Assembly (NCBI RefSeq): GCF_900114035.1
Contig: NZ_FORP01000012.1
Span: forward strand, 62,001 to 126,000
Source: Amycolatopsis sacchari
Lineage (GTDB): Bacteria; Actinomycetota; Actinomycetes; Mycobacteriales; Pseudonocardiaceae
Reading direction: 5' to 3'
Length of the DNA stretch: 64,000 nt
This document shows, in pieces, positions 37,816 through 45,963 of this stretch. The position numbers were made by a program, and so were the translations under genes. The first letter of the stretch is position 1; each line of letters opens with the position of its first letter. The notes below the pieces were generated by a model. The model made no database searches, was not told the DNA's origin, and worked only from the letters and a program-made list of their open reading frames with translations.

Positions 37816-38959
37816 GGCCTATCTGCTCGACGTGGTCCGCACGCCCGTCGGCAGGCGGGGTGGCGCGTTGAGCACCGTGCATCCCGCGGATCTGGGAGCA
37901 CACGTCATCAGTGCCGTCGTCGAGCGGGCGGGCGTGGACCCGGCACTCGTCGACGACGTGATCCTCGGCTGTACGGACACACTCGGTCCGCAGGCGGGCA
38001 ACATCGCGCGCACGTCGTGGCTGGTGGCCGGTTATCCGGATCACGTGCCGGGCGTGACCGTCGACCGGCAGTGCGGTTCGAGTCAGCAGGCGGTGCATTT
38101 CGCCGCGCAGGCGGTCATGACCGGCACCATGGACCTCGTGCTCGCCGGGGGCGTGCAGAACATGAGCCGGATCCCGATCAGTGCCGCGATGCTCGCCGGG
38201 CGCGAGTACGGCTTCGACGACCCGTTCTCCGGTTCGAAGGGCTGGCAGGAGCGGTACGGCAGCGTCGAGGTTTCGCAGTTCCGCAGTGCGGAGATGATCG
38301 CCGAGCACTGGGGTTTTTCCCGTGAGGCGATGGAGGAGTACGCCTACCGCAGCCACCGGCGTGCGATCGCGGCGATGGACGAGGGGCGGTTCGATGCGGA
38401 AGTCGTGCCGCTGGACGGTTTCCGCCACGACGAGGGGCCGCGGCGGGATACGAGCCTCGAGCGGATGGCGGGCCTGAAGCCGCTCAGCGAGGGTTCTCGG
38501 CTCACGGCCGCGGTCGCCAGCCAGATCTCCGACGGCGCGAGTGCCGCGTTGCTCGCGTCGGAGGCGTTCGTGCGCGAGCACGGGCTGACCCCGCGAGCGC
38601 GGGTGCACCACCTGTCGGTGCGCGCGGCGGATCCGGTGTGGATGCTGACCGGTCCGATCCCCGCGACAGCACAGGCGTTGCGCAAGACGGGCCTGAGCGT
38701 GGACGACATCGACCTGTTCGAGGTGAACGAGGCGTTCGCGAGCGTCGTGCTGGCGTGGCTGGAGGAGACCGGGGCGGATCCGGACCGGGTCAACGTCAAC
38801 GGCGGCGGGATCGCGCTCGGGCACCCGATCGGCGCCACGGGGACGAAACTGCTGGCGACGCTTCTGCACGAGCTGGAACGGCGAGGCGGCCGCTACGGCC
38901 TGCAGACCATGTGCGAGGGCGGCGGCACGGCCAACGTGACCATCATCGAACGGCTGTGA
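37808..38959 (+). CDS. fadA6: Thiolase FadA6
   Basis: The 383-residue thiolase has nucleophilic C89 in VDRQCGSSQQ, H339 in GGGIALGHPIGATG and C369 in TMCEGGGTAN, the full catalytic set. It matches FadA6 (Rv3556c), the beta-ketothiolase of the HIP pathway, which acts on the product of IpdAB ring-C opening. It is the last gene of the operon, with its ATG overlapping kstR2 by 8 bp. A hairpin lies 40 bp downstream. Confidence 0.93.
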   Translation: MAEAYLLDVVRTPVGRRGGALSTVHPADLGAHVISAVVERAGVDPALVDDVILGCTDTLGPQAGNIARTSWLVAGYPDHVPGVTVDRQCGSSQQAVHFAAQAVMTGTMDLVLAGGVQNMSRIPISAAMLAGREYGFDDPFSGSKGWQERYGSVEVSQFRSAEMIAEHWGFSREAMEEYAYRSHRRAIAAMDEGRFDAEVVPLDGFRHDEGPRRDTSLERMAGLKPLSEGSRLTAAVASQISDGASAALLASEAFVREHGLTPRARVHHLSVRAADPVWMLTGPIPATAQALRKTGLSVDDIDLFEVNEAFASVVLAWLEETGADPDRVNVNGGGIALGHPIGATGTKLLATLLHELERRGGRYGLQTMCEGGGTANVTIIERL

Positions 38960-38998
38960 GCCCGCATCACCGCGGTACGACCGGCGCCCAGACATGCG

Positions 38999-39019
38999 GT
39001 GCCCGGTTTCGTCGGGCAC
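38999..39019 (+). terminator. Candidate hairpin downstream of fadA6
   Basis: A perfect 7-bp stem GTGCCCG/CGGGCAC with a 7-nt loop (39006-39012) sits 40 bp after the fadA6 stop. No U-run follows, as is common in high-GC actinobacteria. The rest of the 380-bp gap 38960-39339 shows no gene on either strand; GGAAGGAG just before 39340 is the ribosome site of the next gene. Confidence 0.5.
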
Positions 39020-39339
39020 GGCACCCATCAGCCTGATCGTCCGGTTTCGTGACCAGCGCGGCTGCCACTCCGACCGCGTCGAGGGGGCGGCGCCCGCAGC
39101 CACGACATCGCCGTGCTCGGCGCCGGCGACAGCGAACGCGCCAGTTCGCAGCGCAAGCGGTCGACAACCACGCTGAGGGGCGCGCCCACCACGGACCACG
39201 GGGTGGGGGATCGATCGGTGTCACTCGGCATGACCGATCCCCGTCTCCCTGACATCCTGTGTGACGGAATCTTCGCAGTCGGCACCGAGCACTGCCTGCT
39301 TGCCGCATCATCGAAGATCAGAACCACGGAAGGAGCGCG

Positions 39340-40533
39340 ATGGACCTGCGGACCGACGCGGCGACGCTGAACGACGACCTGGTGCGGCTGAGGCGGGACC
39401 TGCACCGCATTCCCGAACTCGGCCTGCAGTTGCCCCGTACGCAGGAGAAGGTCCTCGAAGCGCTGGACGGGCTCCCGCTCGAGATCAGCACGGGCAAGGA
39501 CCTCACGTCGGTCACCGCGGTCCTGCGTGGCCAGGGCGGCGACGGCGAGGTCGTCCTGCTGCGGGGCGACATGGACGCCCTGCCCGTCACCGAGCAGACC
39601 GGCGCGGAGTACACCTCGCAGCACGAGGGCCGGATGCACGCGTGCGGCCACGACCTGCACACCGCCGGGCTCGTCGGGGCTGCACGGCTGCTGTCGCAGC
39701 ACCGCGACCGGCTCGCCGGGGACGTCGCGTTCATGTTCCAGCCCGGCGAGGAGGGCTGGAACGGGGCGGGCCACATGATCGAGGAGGGTGTGCTGGAGGC
39801 TGCGGGCCGCCCCGCTGACGCCGCCTTCGGTATCCACGTCATGTCCTCGGGCATCCCCAACGGCGTGTTCACCTGCCGGCCCGGACCGATGATGGCCGCC
39901 TCGGACGGGTTGTTCGTCCGGGTCGTCGGTGCCGGTGGCCACGGTTCGCGCCCCTATCGCGCGCTCGATCCCGTGCAGGTCGCCTGCGAGATGGTGACCG
40001 CACTGCAGACCATGGTCACGCGCCGGTTCGACGTGTTCGACCCGGTCGTCGTCACCGTGGGCACGTTCCACGCGGGGACACAGCGCAACATCATCCCCGA
40101 CGACGCGAGGTTCGAGGCCACGATCCGCAGCTTCTCCAAGGAAGCGAGGAAGAAGATCGCGCAGTACGCGGTGCAGCTGTGCCAGGAGACAGCCGCCGCG
40201 CACGGCCTCGAAGCGGAGATCGACTACGTCGAGGAGTACCCGGTGACCGTGAACTCCGGGCAGGGCCACGAATTCGCGGCCGAAACGGTGCGCGAGGTCT
40301 TCGGTGAAGAACGCTTCCAGGCCATGCCCAATCCCGTCACCGGCTCGGAGGACTTCTCGCGCGTGCTCGACCGGGTGCCGGGCGCGTTCGTGTTTCTGGG
40401 GGCCACGTTCGCCGAAGATCCTGACAACGCCCCCTACAACCACTCTCCCCGCGCCGCGTTCGACGACGGCGTCGTGGCCGACGCCGCCACTCTGCTGGCG
40501 GAACTGGCGGCCCGGCGGCTCGCGCCCCGGTGA
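39340..40533 (+). CDS. M20D-family amidohydrolase (metal-dependent amide/peptide hydrolase)
   Basis: The 397-residue M20 protein has LVRLRRDLHRIPELGLQ, RGDMDALPV, HACGHDLHTAGLVGAARLL and FQPGEEGWNGAGHMIEEG. Its metal-binding His, Cys and Glu positions are those of the IAA-amino-acid hydrolase/hippurate hydrolase group. Substrates of this group are N-acyl amino acids. The ATG at 39340 has AGGAG 4 bp upstream. It is followed 31 bp later by another amidohydrolase, probably as an operon. The pair sits between two halves of the KstR2 regulon that are adjacent in mycobacteria, so it looks like an insertion. Hydrolysis of amino-acid conjugates of steroid acids is one conceivable role (speculative). 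Confidence 0.88.
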   Translation: MDLRTDAATLNDDLVRLRRDLHRIPELGLQLPRTQEKVLEALDGLPLEISTGKDLTSVTAVLRGQGGDGEVVLLRGDMDALPVTEQTGAEYTSQHEGRMHACGHDLHTAGLVGAARLLSQHRDRLAGDVAFMFQPGEEGWNGAGHMIEEGVLEAAGRPADAAFGIHVMSSGIPNGVFTCRPGPMMAASDGLFVRVVGAGGHGSRPYRALDPVQVACEMVTALQTMVTRRFDVFDPVVVTVGTFHAGTQRNIIPDDARFEATIRSFSKEARKKIAQYAVQLCQETAAAHGLEAEIDYVEEYPVTVNSGQGHEFAAETVREVFGEERFQAMPNPVTGSEDFSRVLDRVPGAFVFLGATFAEDPDNAPYNHSPRAAFDDGVVADAATLLAELAARRLAPR

Positions 40534-40564
40534 GCGGACAGCACGGAACGGAGGTAGCGCGCGT

Positions 40565-41779
40565 ATGGGGCGGATTCTCTTTCAGGGAGGACGGGTTTTC
40601 GATGGCACGGGAAGCGACCGGGCCGCCGGTGACGTCGTGGTCGAGGACGGGCTGATCGTCGACGTCGGTACCGGTCTCGACGGGGACGAGGTGGTCGACT
40701 GCACGGGCATGACCGTGCTGCCCGGACTGTTCGACTGCCACGTGCACGTCGTCATGTCCGGTGTCGACCTGCTCCGCGCCGTGCAGCAGCCGTTCTCGTA
40801 CCAGTTCTACGAGGCCGCGCGGAACCTCCGGCGGACGTTGCAGGCCGGGATCACGACGGTGCGCGATGCCGGCGGAGCCGATCTGGGGATTCAACGGGCG
40901 GTGGAGGACGGGTTGATCCCCGGACCGCGGATGCAGATCTCGGTGAACATCATCAGCCAGACCGGCGGCCACGGTGACGACTGGATGCCGTCGGGGCAGT
41001 GCGCGGGGCCGTGGATCCCGCATCCGGGGCGTCCGGCGTCGATCGCCGACGGGCCGGACGAGATGCGCCGTGTGGCGCGGACGTTGCTGCGAGCCGGTGC
41101 GGAGGTGCTGAAGGTCTGTACCACCGGTGGTGTGCTGTCGCCGGGCGACGATCCGCGGCACTCCCAGTTCACCCCGGAGGAACTGGACGTGCTCGTCACC
41201 GAGGCGAGCATGCAGGGCAAGTACGTGATGGCGCACGCGCAGGGTGCGGAGGGTGTCAAGAACGCGGTGCGTGCGGGCATCCGTTCGGTGGAGCACGGCA
41301 TTTTCCTCGACGACGAGGCGATCGAGCTGATGCTGGAGCACCGGACGTGGCTGGTGCCGACGCTCGTCGCGCCGCTGGCGGTGCTCCGCTCGGTGCAGGC
41401 GGGTGCGGCGTTGCCCGAGGAGATGGTGCGCAAGGCCGAAGAGGTGGTGCAGGTGCACGCCGACTCGGTACGCCGTGCCGTCGAGGCCGGGGTGCGGATC
41501 GCGATGGGCACGGACGCCGGAGTCGGCCCGCACGGGGAAAACCTCGAAGAGCTGGCGCTGATGCGAGCATGCGGTATGACGCCCGCGCAGGTGCTCGCGG
41601 CGAGCACTTCGTCGTCGGCGGAGCTGCTCGGCTGGGGCGACCGGCTGGGCAGGCTGGCGCCTGGTTACCGTGCCGACCTGGTCCTCGTCGAAGGGGACGC
41701 CTACGAGTTCGAGCGCCTTCCGGGTGCGATCCGCGAAGTGTGGCGGGACGGCGTGCGTGTCGTGCCTATGACGCGGTAA
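40565..41779 (+). CDS. Amidohydrolase-superfamily metal-dependent hydrolase (prolidase/imidazolonepropionase-like)
   Basis: The 404-residue protein has an N-terminal beta domain (GRILFQGGRVFDGTGSDRAAGDVVVEDGLIVDVG), the HxH metal motif in DCHVHVVMSG, a likely metal-bridging Lys in AEVLKVCTTGGVLSP, histidines in MAHAQG and SVEHGIFLD, and an Asp in MGTDAGVGPHGENLEEL. This is a complete binuclear amidohydrolase active site of the Xaa-Pro dipeptidase-like (peptidase M38) branch. The start ATG at 40565 gives the standard N-terminus; the frame is open upstream only through the M20 gene. Two strong hairpins follow. It probably works with the M20 gene in stepwise amide hydrolysis (inference). Confidence 0.88.
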   Translation: MGRILFQGGRVFDGTGSDRAAGDVVVEDGLIVDVGTGLDGDEVVDCTGMTVLPGLFDCHVHVVMSGVDLLRAVQQPFSYQFYEAARNLRRTLQAGITTVRDAGGADLGIQRAVEDGLIPGPRMQISVNIISQTGGHGDDWMPSGQCAGPWIPHPGRPASIADGPDEMRRVARTLLRAGAEVLKVCTTGGVLSPGDDPRHSQFTPEELDVLVTEASMQGKYVMAHAQGAEGVKNAVRAGIRSVEHGIFLDDEAIELMLEHRTWLVPTLVAPLAVLRSVQAGAALPEEMVRKAEEVVQVHADSVRRAVEAGVRIAMGTDAGVGPHGENLEELALMRACGMTPAQVLAASTSSSAELLGWGDRLGRLAPGYRADLVLVEGDAYEFERLPGAIREVWRDGVRVVPMTR

Positions 41780-41811
41780 GTGCGAAGGGTTTCCCGCGCG
41801 AACGACAAGGA

Positions 41812-41856
41812 CCCCCGGGCGGCGTCGAGCTGGGGGAGAATGACGCCGCCCGGGGG
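41812..41856 (+). terminator. Strong hairpin downstream of the amidohydrolase gene (first of two)
   Basis: A perfect 15-bp stem, CCCCCGGGCGGCGTC with its exact complement at 41842-41856 and a 15-nt loop, begins 32 bp after the stop codon. Its strength fits a bidirectional high-GC terminator. Confidence 0.75.
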
Positions 41857-41862
41857 CATGTT

Positions 41863-41898
41863 GGCTCCGGCGCCCGAGGGGGAGTGTGCGCCGGAGCC
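41863..41898 (+). terminator. Second strong hairpin in tandem
   Basis: A perfect 11-bp stem, GGCTCCGGCGC with complement at 41888-41898 and a 14-nt loop, follows the first hairpin by 6 bp. It may be a back-up terminator or part of a 5' leader for the acetyltransferase. Confidence 0.65.
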
Positions 41899-41991
41899 GC
41901 CGCGGCCGCCGCGAAACTGGGGAGGAAGGCGTCGGCCGCCTCTTCCCAGCGTACAGCGGTTTCGCCAGGATGGACGCGCTACTTTGGGCCG

Positions 41992-42540
41992 ATGGGCGAG
42001 CACAAGGAGCGCATGCTGCGCGGGGAGCTGTATCGGGACAACGACCCGGAACTGGTCGAAGAACGACGAAGGGCGCAGCGGCTGTGCGAGGAGTTCAACG
42101 CCTGCCCCGACGACCAGCGCGAGCCGGTTCTCCGCGAGTTGCTTGGGGCGCTCGGCGAAGGATCGTGGATCATGCCGCGGTTCCGGTGTGATTACGGCTA
42201 CCTGATTGAAATCGGCACGAACAGTTTTCTGAACTACGACGCGATCCTGCTCGACTGCGCCCCGATCCGGATCGGGAACGACGTCTCGATCGGTCCGCGG
42301 GCGCAACTGCTCACGGCTCTGCACCCGATGGAAAACCACGAGTTGCGCCGCCGGCGGTGGGAGACCGCGGCACCCATCACCATCGGCGACAACGTGTGGT
42401 TCGGCGGCGGCGTCATCGTGTGCCCCGGCGTGACCGTCGGAAGCGACACCGTCGTGGGCGCGGGCAGTGTGGTCACCCGGGACCTGCCTTCCCGTGTCTT
42501 CGCTGCCGGGAACCCCTGCCGCGTCATCCGGGAGCTGTAG
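41992..42540 (+). CDS. Maltose/galactoside O-acetyltransferase-like hexapeptide transferase
   Basis: The 182-residue left-handed beta-helix acetyltransferase (LacA/Maa type) has ERMLRGELYRDNDPELVEERRRAQ, the cap domain FRCDYGYLIEIGTNSFLNYDAILLDCAPIRIGNDVSIGP, the catalytic His in LTALHPM, and the hexapeptide repeats PITIGDNVWFGGGVIVCPGVTVGSDTVVGAGSVVTRDLP. It transfers acetyl from acetyl-CoA to a sugar or similar hydroxyl; substrates of this group are often detoxification targets. The ATG at 41992 follows the paired hairpins, so it is probably transcribed separately. It converges on the alpha/beta hydrolase with 4 bp between their ends. Confidence 0.87.
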   Translation: MGEHKERMLRGELYRDNDPELVEERRRAQRLCEEFNACPDDQREPVLRELLGALGEGSWIMPRFRCDYGYLIEIGTNSFLNYDAILLDCAPIRIGNDVSIGPRAQLLTALHPMENHELRRRRWETAAPITIGDNVWFGGGVIVCPGVTVGSDTVVGAGSVVTRDLPSRVFAAGNPCRVIREL

Positions 42541-42544
42541 CCGC

Positions 42545-43348
42545 TCAGACGACGAGATCGGTGAGCAGCCCGGAAAGCGCTTCCCCGAACCCGGCTGCGC
42601 CGCGCTGCGGCGCGAGGTGCGCACCGGGCAGTTCGACGAACGGCAGGCCGAGTTCCAGAGCCAGCACACGGGCGGGCCGGTAGTGGTAGTACCCGCGGCT
42701 ACCTTCGCCCGCGGCGAGCACGATCGGCACCTGGCCCTGGCGCAGACCTTCCACGTCCGGCAGGTACTCGTAGAAGTTCAGCAGCTCACGCGTGAACAGC
42801 AACCGCCACTCGTCCTCGTTCGGCAGCCGGATGGTGCCGATCGTCGGCAGCCCGGCCCCGGCGATGGACTCGATGAAGCTCTTGAACGCTGTGAACAGGT
42901 CCCCGGTTTCGGCCTGCGCGACCTGTTCCGCCGCGAACTCCCGCCACTCCTCGGCGTCCGGCAGGAGCCGCACCGCAGGAGGTTCGTGGGCGACAAGGCC
43001 TTCCACCGTCTCCGGGTACCGCGCGGCGAGCGCCAGTCCGATCTGCGCACCCGCGCTGCTGCCGAACACCAGCGCCTTGCCGAACCCGCAGGCACGGATC
43101 ACCGCTCGGGCGTCCTCCGCGTGGCGCTCCACGGAAATCGGTCCGTCCGTTCTGTCCGTGCTGCGGAAATGTCCACGCCGGTCGTACAGCAGCACCGTGT
43201 ACTCCTCGGCCAGCCGCGCGGCCAGGAGCCGGTAACTGTCCGCGGAACCGATGCCCCCCGCGATCATCAGCAGAGGCGGCCCGTCCCCGAGCCGCCGCAC
43301 GTGCAGCTCGGCGTCCTCGACCTGGGCGATCCCGTCCTCGGAGTCCAT
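42545..43348 (-). CDS. Alpha/beta hydrolase at the end of the ipd operon
   Basis: The 267-residue alpha/beta hydrolase has LLMIAGGIGSADSYRLL, YDRRGHFRS, the nucleophile elbow GSSAGAQIG, and a C-terminal GAHLAPQ for the catalytic His. It looks like a small esterase/epoxide-hydrolase-type enzyme. The start is ATG 43348; a GTG at 43387, overlapping the ipdC stop by 8 bp, is an equally reasonable coupled start, and neither has a clear ribosome site. It is the last gene after echA20-ipdA-ipdB-ipdC. Mycobacterial ipd operons as I know them do not carry it, so a CoA-thioester or ester hydrolysis step in C/D-ring degradation is possible (inference). Confidence 0.82.
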   Translation of the reverse strand: MDSEDGIAQVEDAELHVRRLGDGPPLLMIAGGIGSADSYRLLAARLAEEYTVLLYDRRGHFRSTDRTDGPISVERHAEDARAVIRACGFGKALVFGSSAGAQIGLALAARYPETVEGLVAHEPPAVRLLPDAEEWREFAAEQVAQAETGDLFTAFKSFIESIAGAGLPTIGTIRLPNEDEWRLLFTRELLNFYEYLPDVEGLRQGQVPIVLAAGEGSRGYYHYRPARVLALELGLPFVELPGAHLAPQRGAAGFGEALSGLLTDLVV

Positions 43349-43379
43349 GACCGAAGTCAAGCACAGCGTGTCCGGAGGA

Positions 43380-44420
43380 TCACCCACCGCCCAGGCGACG
43401 GAGAATGGCCTCCGCGTCCGCGACGACCTCGGTCACCACGTCCGCGACGGCCGGGAGATCGTCCAGCAGCCCGACGACCTGCCCCGAAGCGAGCACCCCC
43501 GCTCCGAGGTCGCCCTCGACGAGGCCGGCACGCAGCAGCATCGGCGTGTTCGCCGCCATGATCACCTGTGCCCAGCTCCGCTCTCCGTGCATCGCCATGC
43601 CCTCACGCAGCATCCCCCGCCACGAAAGCCCGGTACGGCGCCGGAACCTCCGCGCGTTGCCCACGGCGCGCACCAGCCCTGCGAGCCGCCCCGACCGTTC
43701 CAGCGCGTCGACCAGGTCCGTGCGCAGAACGCGGTGCGGCAGCCCGTCGACCTTCGTCGTGACCACGGTGTCGCCCAGGCCCCGCTTCAGGTAGGCCTGC
43801 TTGACCGCATCCGGCACGGTGCTTTCCCGGGTGAGCAGGAAGCGCGTGCCCATCGCGACACCTGCCGCTCCGTATGCGAGCGCCGCCGCGAGGCCGCGAC
43901 CGTCGAAGAACCCGCCCGCTGCCACGACGGGGATGTCGACCGCGTCCAGCACTGACGGCAGCAACAGTGTCGTCGCCACGCCGCCGGTGTGCCCGCCGCC
44001 CTCACCGCCTTGCACGATCACGGCGTCCGCCCCCCAGGCCGCGACCTTCTCGGCATGCCGTGCCGCGCCGACGGAAGGGATCACGACGATCCCGGCGTCT
44101 TTCAGTCGTGCGATCAACTCCTTTCTCGGTGCCAGTGCGAAGGACGCGACACGCACGCCCTCACGGATCAACAGGTCCACTCGTCGTTCGGCGTCCTCCG
44201 CGTCGGCGCGCAGATTGACTCCGAACGGATTTCCCGTGCGGGCCCGCGTTTCCTTGATCGCCGCTTCGAGCTCGTCGTAAGTCATCGTGGCCGAAGCGAG
44301 AATCCCCAGTGCGCCCGCCTCGGCGGTGGCGGACACGAGGCGGGGTCCGGCGACCCAGCCCATGCCAGTTTGTACCACGGGGTGTGCGACGCCGGTCAAG
44401 TCCGTGATCGCCGTCCTCAT
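43380..44420 (-). CDS. ipdC: FMN-dependent oxidoreductase IpdC (nitronate-monooxygenase fold)
   Basis: The 346-residue TIM-barrel flavoprotein has HPVVQTGMGWVAGPRLVSATAEAGALGILASATMTYDELE, FGVNLRADAEDA, VIVQGGEGGGHTG and AAGGFFDGRGLAAALAYGAAGVAMGTRFLLT. It matches Rv3553 (IpdC) throughout. IpdC is required for C/D-ring degradation and is thought to act on the bicyclic CoA thioester before EchA20. The ATG at 44420 overlaps the ipdB stop (ATGA). Confidence 0.93.
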   Translation of the reverse strand: MRTAITDLTGVAHPVVQTGMGWVAGPRLVSATAEAGALGILASATMTYDELEAAIKETRARTGNPFGVNLRADAEDAERRVDLLIREGVRVASFALAPRKELIARLKDAGIVVIPSVGAARHAEKVAAWGADAVIVQGGEGGGHTGGVATTLLLPSVLDAVDIPVVAAGGFFDGRGLAAALAYGAAGVAMGTRFLLTRESTVPDAVKQAYLKRGLGDTVVTTKVDGLPHRVLRTDLVDALERSGRLAGLVRAVGNARRFRRRTGLSWRGMLREGMAMHGERSWAQVIMAANTPMLLRAGLVEGDLGAGVLASGQVVGLLDDLPAVADVVTEVVADAEAILRRLGGG

Positions 44421-45133
44421 CGGACTTCCTTGTCCCGCAACGATTCCGGATCGAGAACTTCACGCAGTAGGTGTAATTCGTCCGGCGTCGGTAGCCGGGT
44501 GACGGTCACGTCGCTAGTATCGATCTCGAACGTCGTGTTCTCGACCACGTCGTCCACCGAAACTCCAGGATGCACCGAAAGCAGCCGGATCCCGTCCGGC
44601 CGGAGGGCCAGCACGCCGAGGTTGGTCACCACGCGGTGCAGGTCATGGAAACGCTCACCCCCGGCTTTCCGCGCGCGTTCGAAGCCCACTCCGCACACGG
44701 TGTCCACCTCGTCGACGAAGACGCGGCGGCTGTGGCGGGGCACCCAGTAGCTCGTGCGGTGGTTGACGGTATTGCCTGGCGCGCCACGCATACCGAGCAG
44801 CTGCTTCGCCGGCCGGGAGTGGGCGCCGATCGCCGAGATGTTCTGGTTGCCGTGCCGGTCGATCTGGTTGGCACCCATGACGACGTGCCGTTTTCCATGC
44901 GGTACGACGGTGTCCAGGACCTTGCGGAACGGCTGCCAGCCCTCGACACGCCCGTCGGCGACGAGGAACGCTTCACCGTCCGACAACAGAAGATCAGGTT
45001 CGAACGTCATGCGCGCCAGGCGCGCACCGAGAGAAGGGATCAGACCCATGGGACTGGCCAGGATTTCACCATCACCGCGGAAGAGTTCCGCGCAGGCCAC
45101 CACGGCCATCTCGGCCCTCGTCACGTCGCTCAT
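44417..45133 (-). CDS. ipdB: COCHEA-CoA hydrolase beta subunit IpdB
   Basis: The 238-residue CoA-transferase-fold protein has ACAELFRGDGEILASPMGLIPSLGARLAR, MGANQIDRHGNQNISAIG, and GMRGAPGNTVNHRTSYWVPRHSRRVFVDEVD. It matches IpdB, partner of IpdA in the heterotetramer that hydrolytically opens the last steroid ring. The start is ATG 45133, overlapping the ipdA stop by 4 bp; the frame is open upstream only within ipdA. Its stop overlaps ipdC. Confidence 0.93.
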   Translation of the reverse strand: MSDVTRAEMAVVACAELFRGDGEILASPMGLIPSLGARLARMTFEPDLLLSDGEAFLVADGRVEGWQPFRKVLDTVVPHGKRHVVMGANQIDRHGNQNISAIGAHSRPAKQLLGMRGAPGNTVNHRTSYWVPRHSRRVFVDEVDTVCGVGFERARKAGGERFHDLHRVVTNLGVLALRPDGIRLLSVHPGVSVDDVVENTTFEIDTSDVTVTRLPTPDELHLLREVLDPESLRDKEVR

Positions 45134-45963
45134 GCGAAAGCCGCCACTGCCGCCTGGTAGCTCGCCTCGTCTCCGGACAGGAACCGGTCGACGAAGGCGG
45201 GCCAGAGATCCGGGTCCTTGGCGGATGCGACGTAATGCCGCTGAAAGGCTTCGTCGCGCCCATAGTCCGGGGACGCGGTGGTGAAATGCGCCCCGTGCGG
45301 TGTCTCCACCACGCCGTGCACGCTCGCTCGGTTCAGCAACAACGTCTGCACCGGTCCTTCGAACTCCTCGACGATCTTCTCGGTGGAGACGTAGCACCGG
45401 TCGGCAGCCAAGGCGAACAGTTCGTCGAAGTAGGGGTCCGGACCGAGGTATTGGGCGTTGCCATGGGCGTCGGCGCGGTTGAGGTGCACGATCGCCGCGT
45501 CGAGCTTGAGCGCGGGCACGGCGAGCAGCTCTTCGTTCCCGTACGGCGAGCGGACCGTGCGCAGCTCCGGGTTGTACCGCAGCACGTCTGACCCCAGTCC
45601 CGCACGGGTCGGCAGGAAGGGGAGCCGTTGCGCCGCTGCGGAAAGCCCAGTGCCGAACACACCTTCGTCATACTCGGTGACCTCGATCTCGCCCGACTCC
45701 CGCACGCGGTTGAACCAGGGGTCGAACGGAATCGAGTCGAGCGTGACGAAACCGAAGACCAACCGCCGGATCTTGCCGGCGGAAGCCAGTAACCCCACAT
45801 CCGGACCGCCGTATGTGACGACGGTCAGGTTCTTGAGAGGAGAGCGCAGAATTGCCCGCACGAGTGCCATCGGCTTGCGGCGTGAGCCCCAGCCGCCGAT
45901 GCCGAGCGTCATCCCGTCCCACAACTGCGAGACCACCTCCTCGGCGGTCATCCGTTTGTCCAT
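45130..45963 (-). CDS. ipdA: COCHEA-CoA hydrolase alpha subunit IpdA
   Basis: The 277-residue class I CoA-transferase-like protein has LGIGGWGSRRKPMALVRAILRSPLKNLTVVTYGGPDVGLL, AAIVHLNRADAHGNAQYLGPDPYFDELFALAADR and VSTEKIVEEFEG. It matches IpdA (Rv3551). Although the fold is that of a CoA transferase, IpdAB is known to be a retro-Claisen ring hydrolase. It overlaps echA20 by 16 bp and ipdB by 4 bp. Confidence 0.93.
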   Translation of the reverse strand: MDKRMTAEEVVSQLWDGMTLGIGGWGSRRKPMALVRAILRSPLKNLTVVTYGGPDVGLLASAGKIRRLVFGFVTLDSIPFDPWFNRVRESGEIEVTEYDEGVFGTGLSAAAQRLPFLPTRAGLGSDVLRYNPELRTVRSPYGNEELLAVPALKLDAAIVHLNRADAHGNAQYLGPDPYFDELFALAADRCYVSTEKIVEEFEGPVQTLLLNRASVHGVVETPHGAHFTTASPDYGRDEAFQRHYVASAKDPDLWPAFVDRFLSGDEASYQAAVAAFA

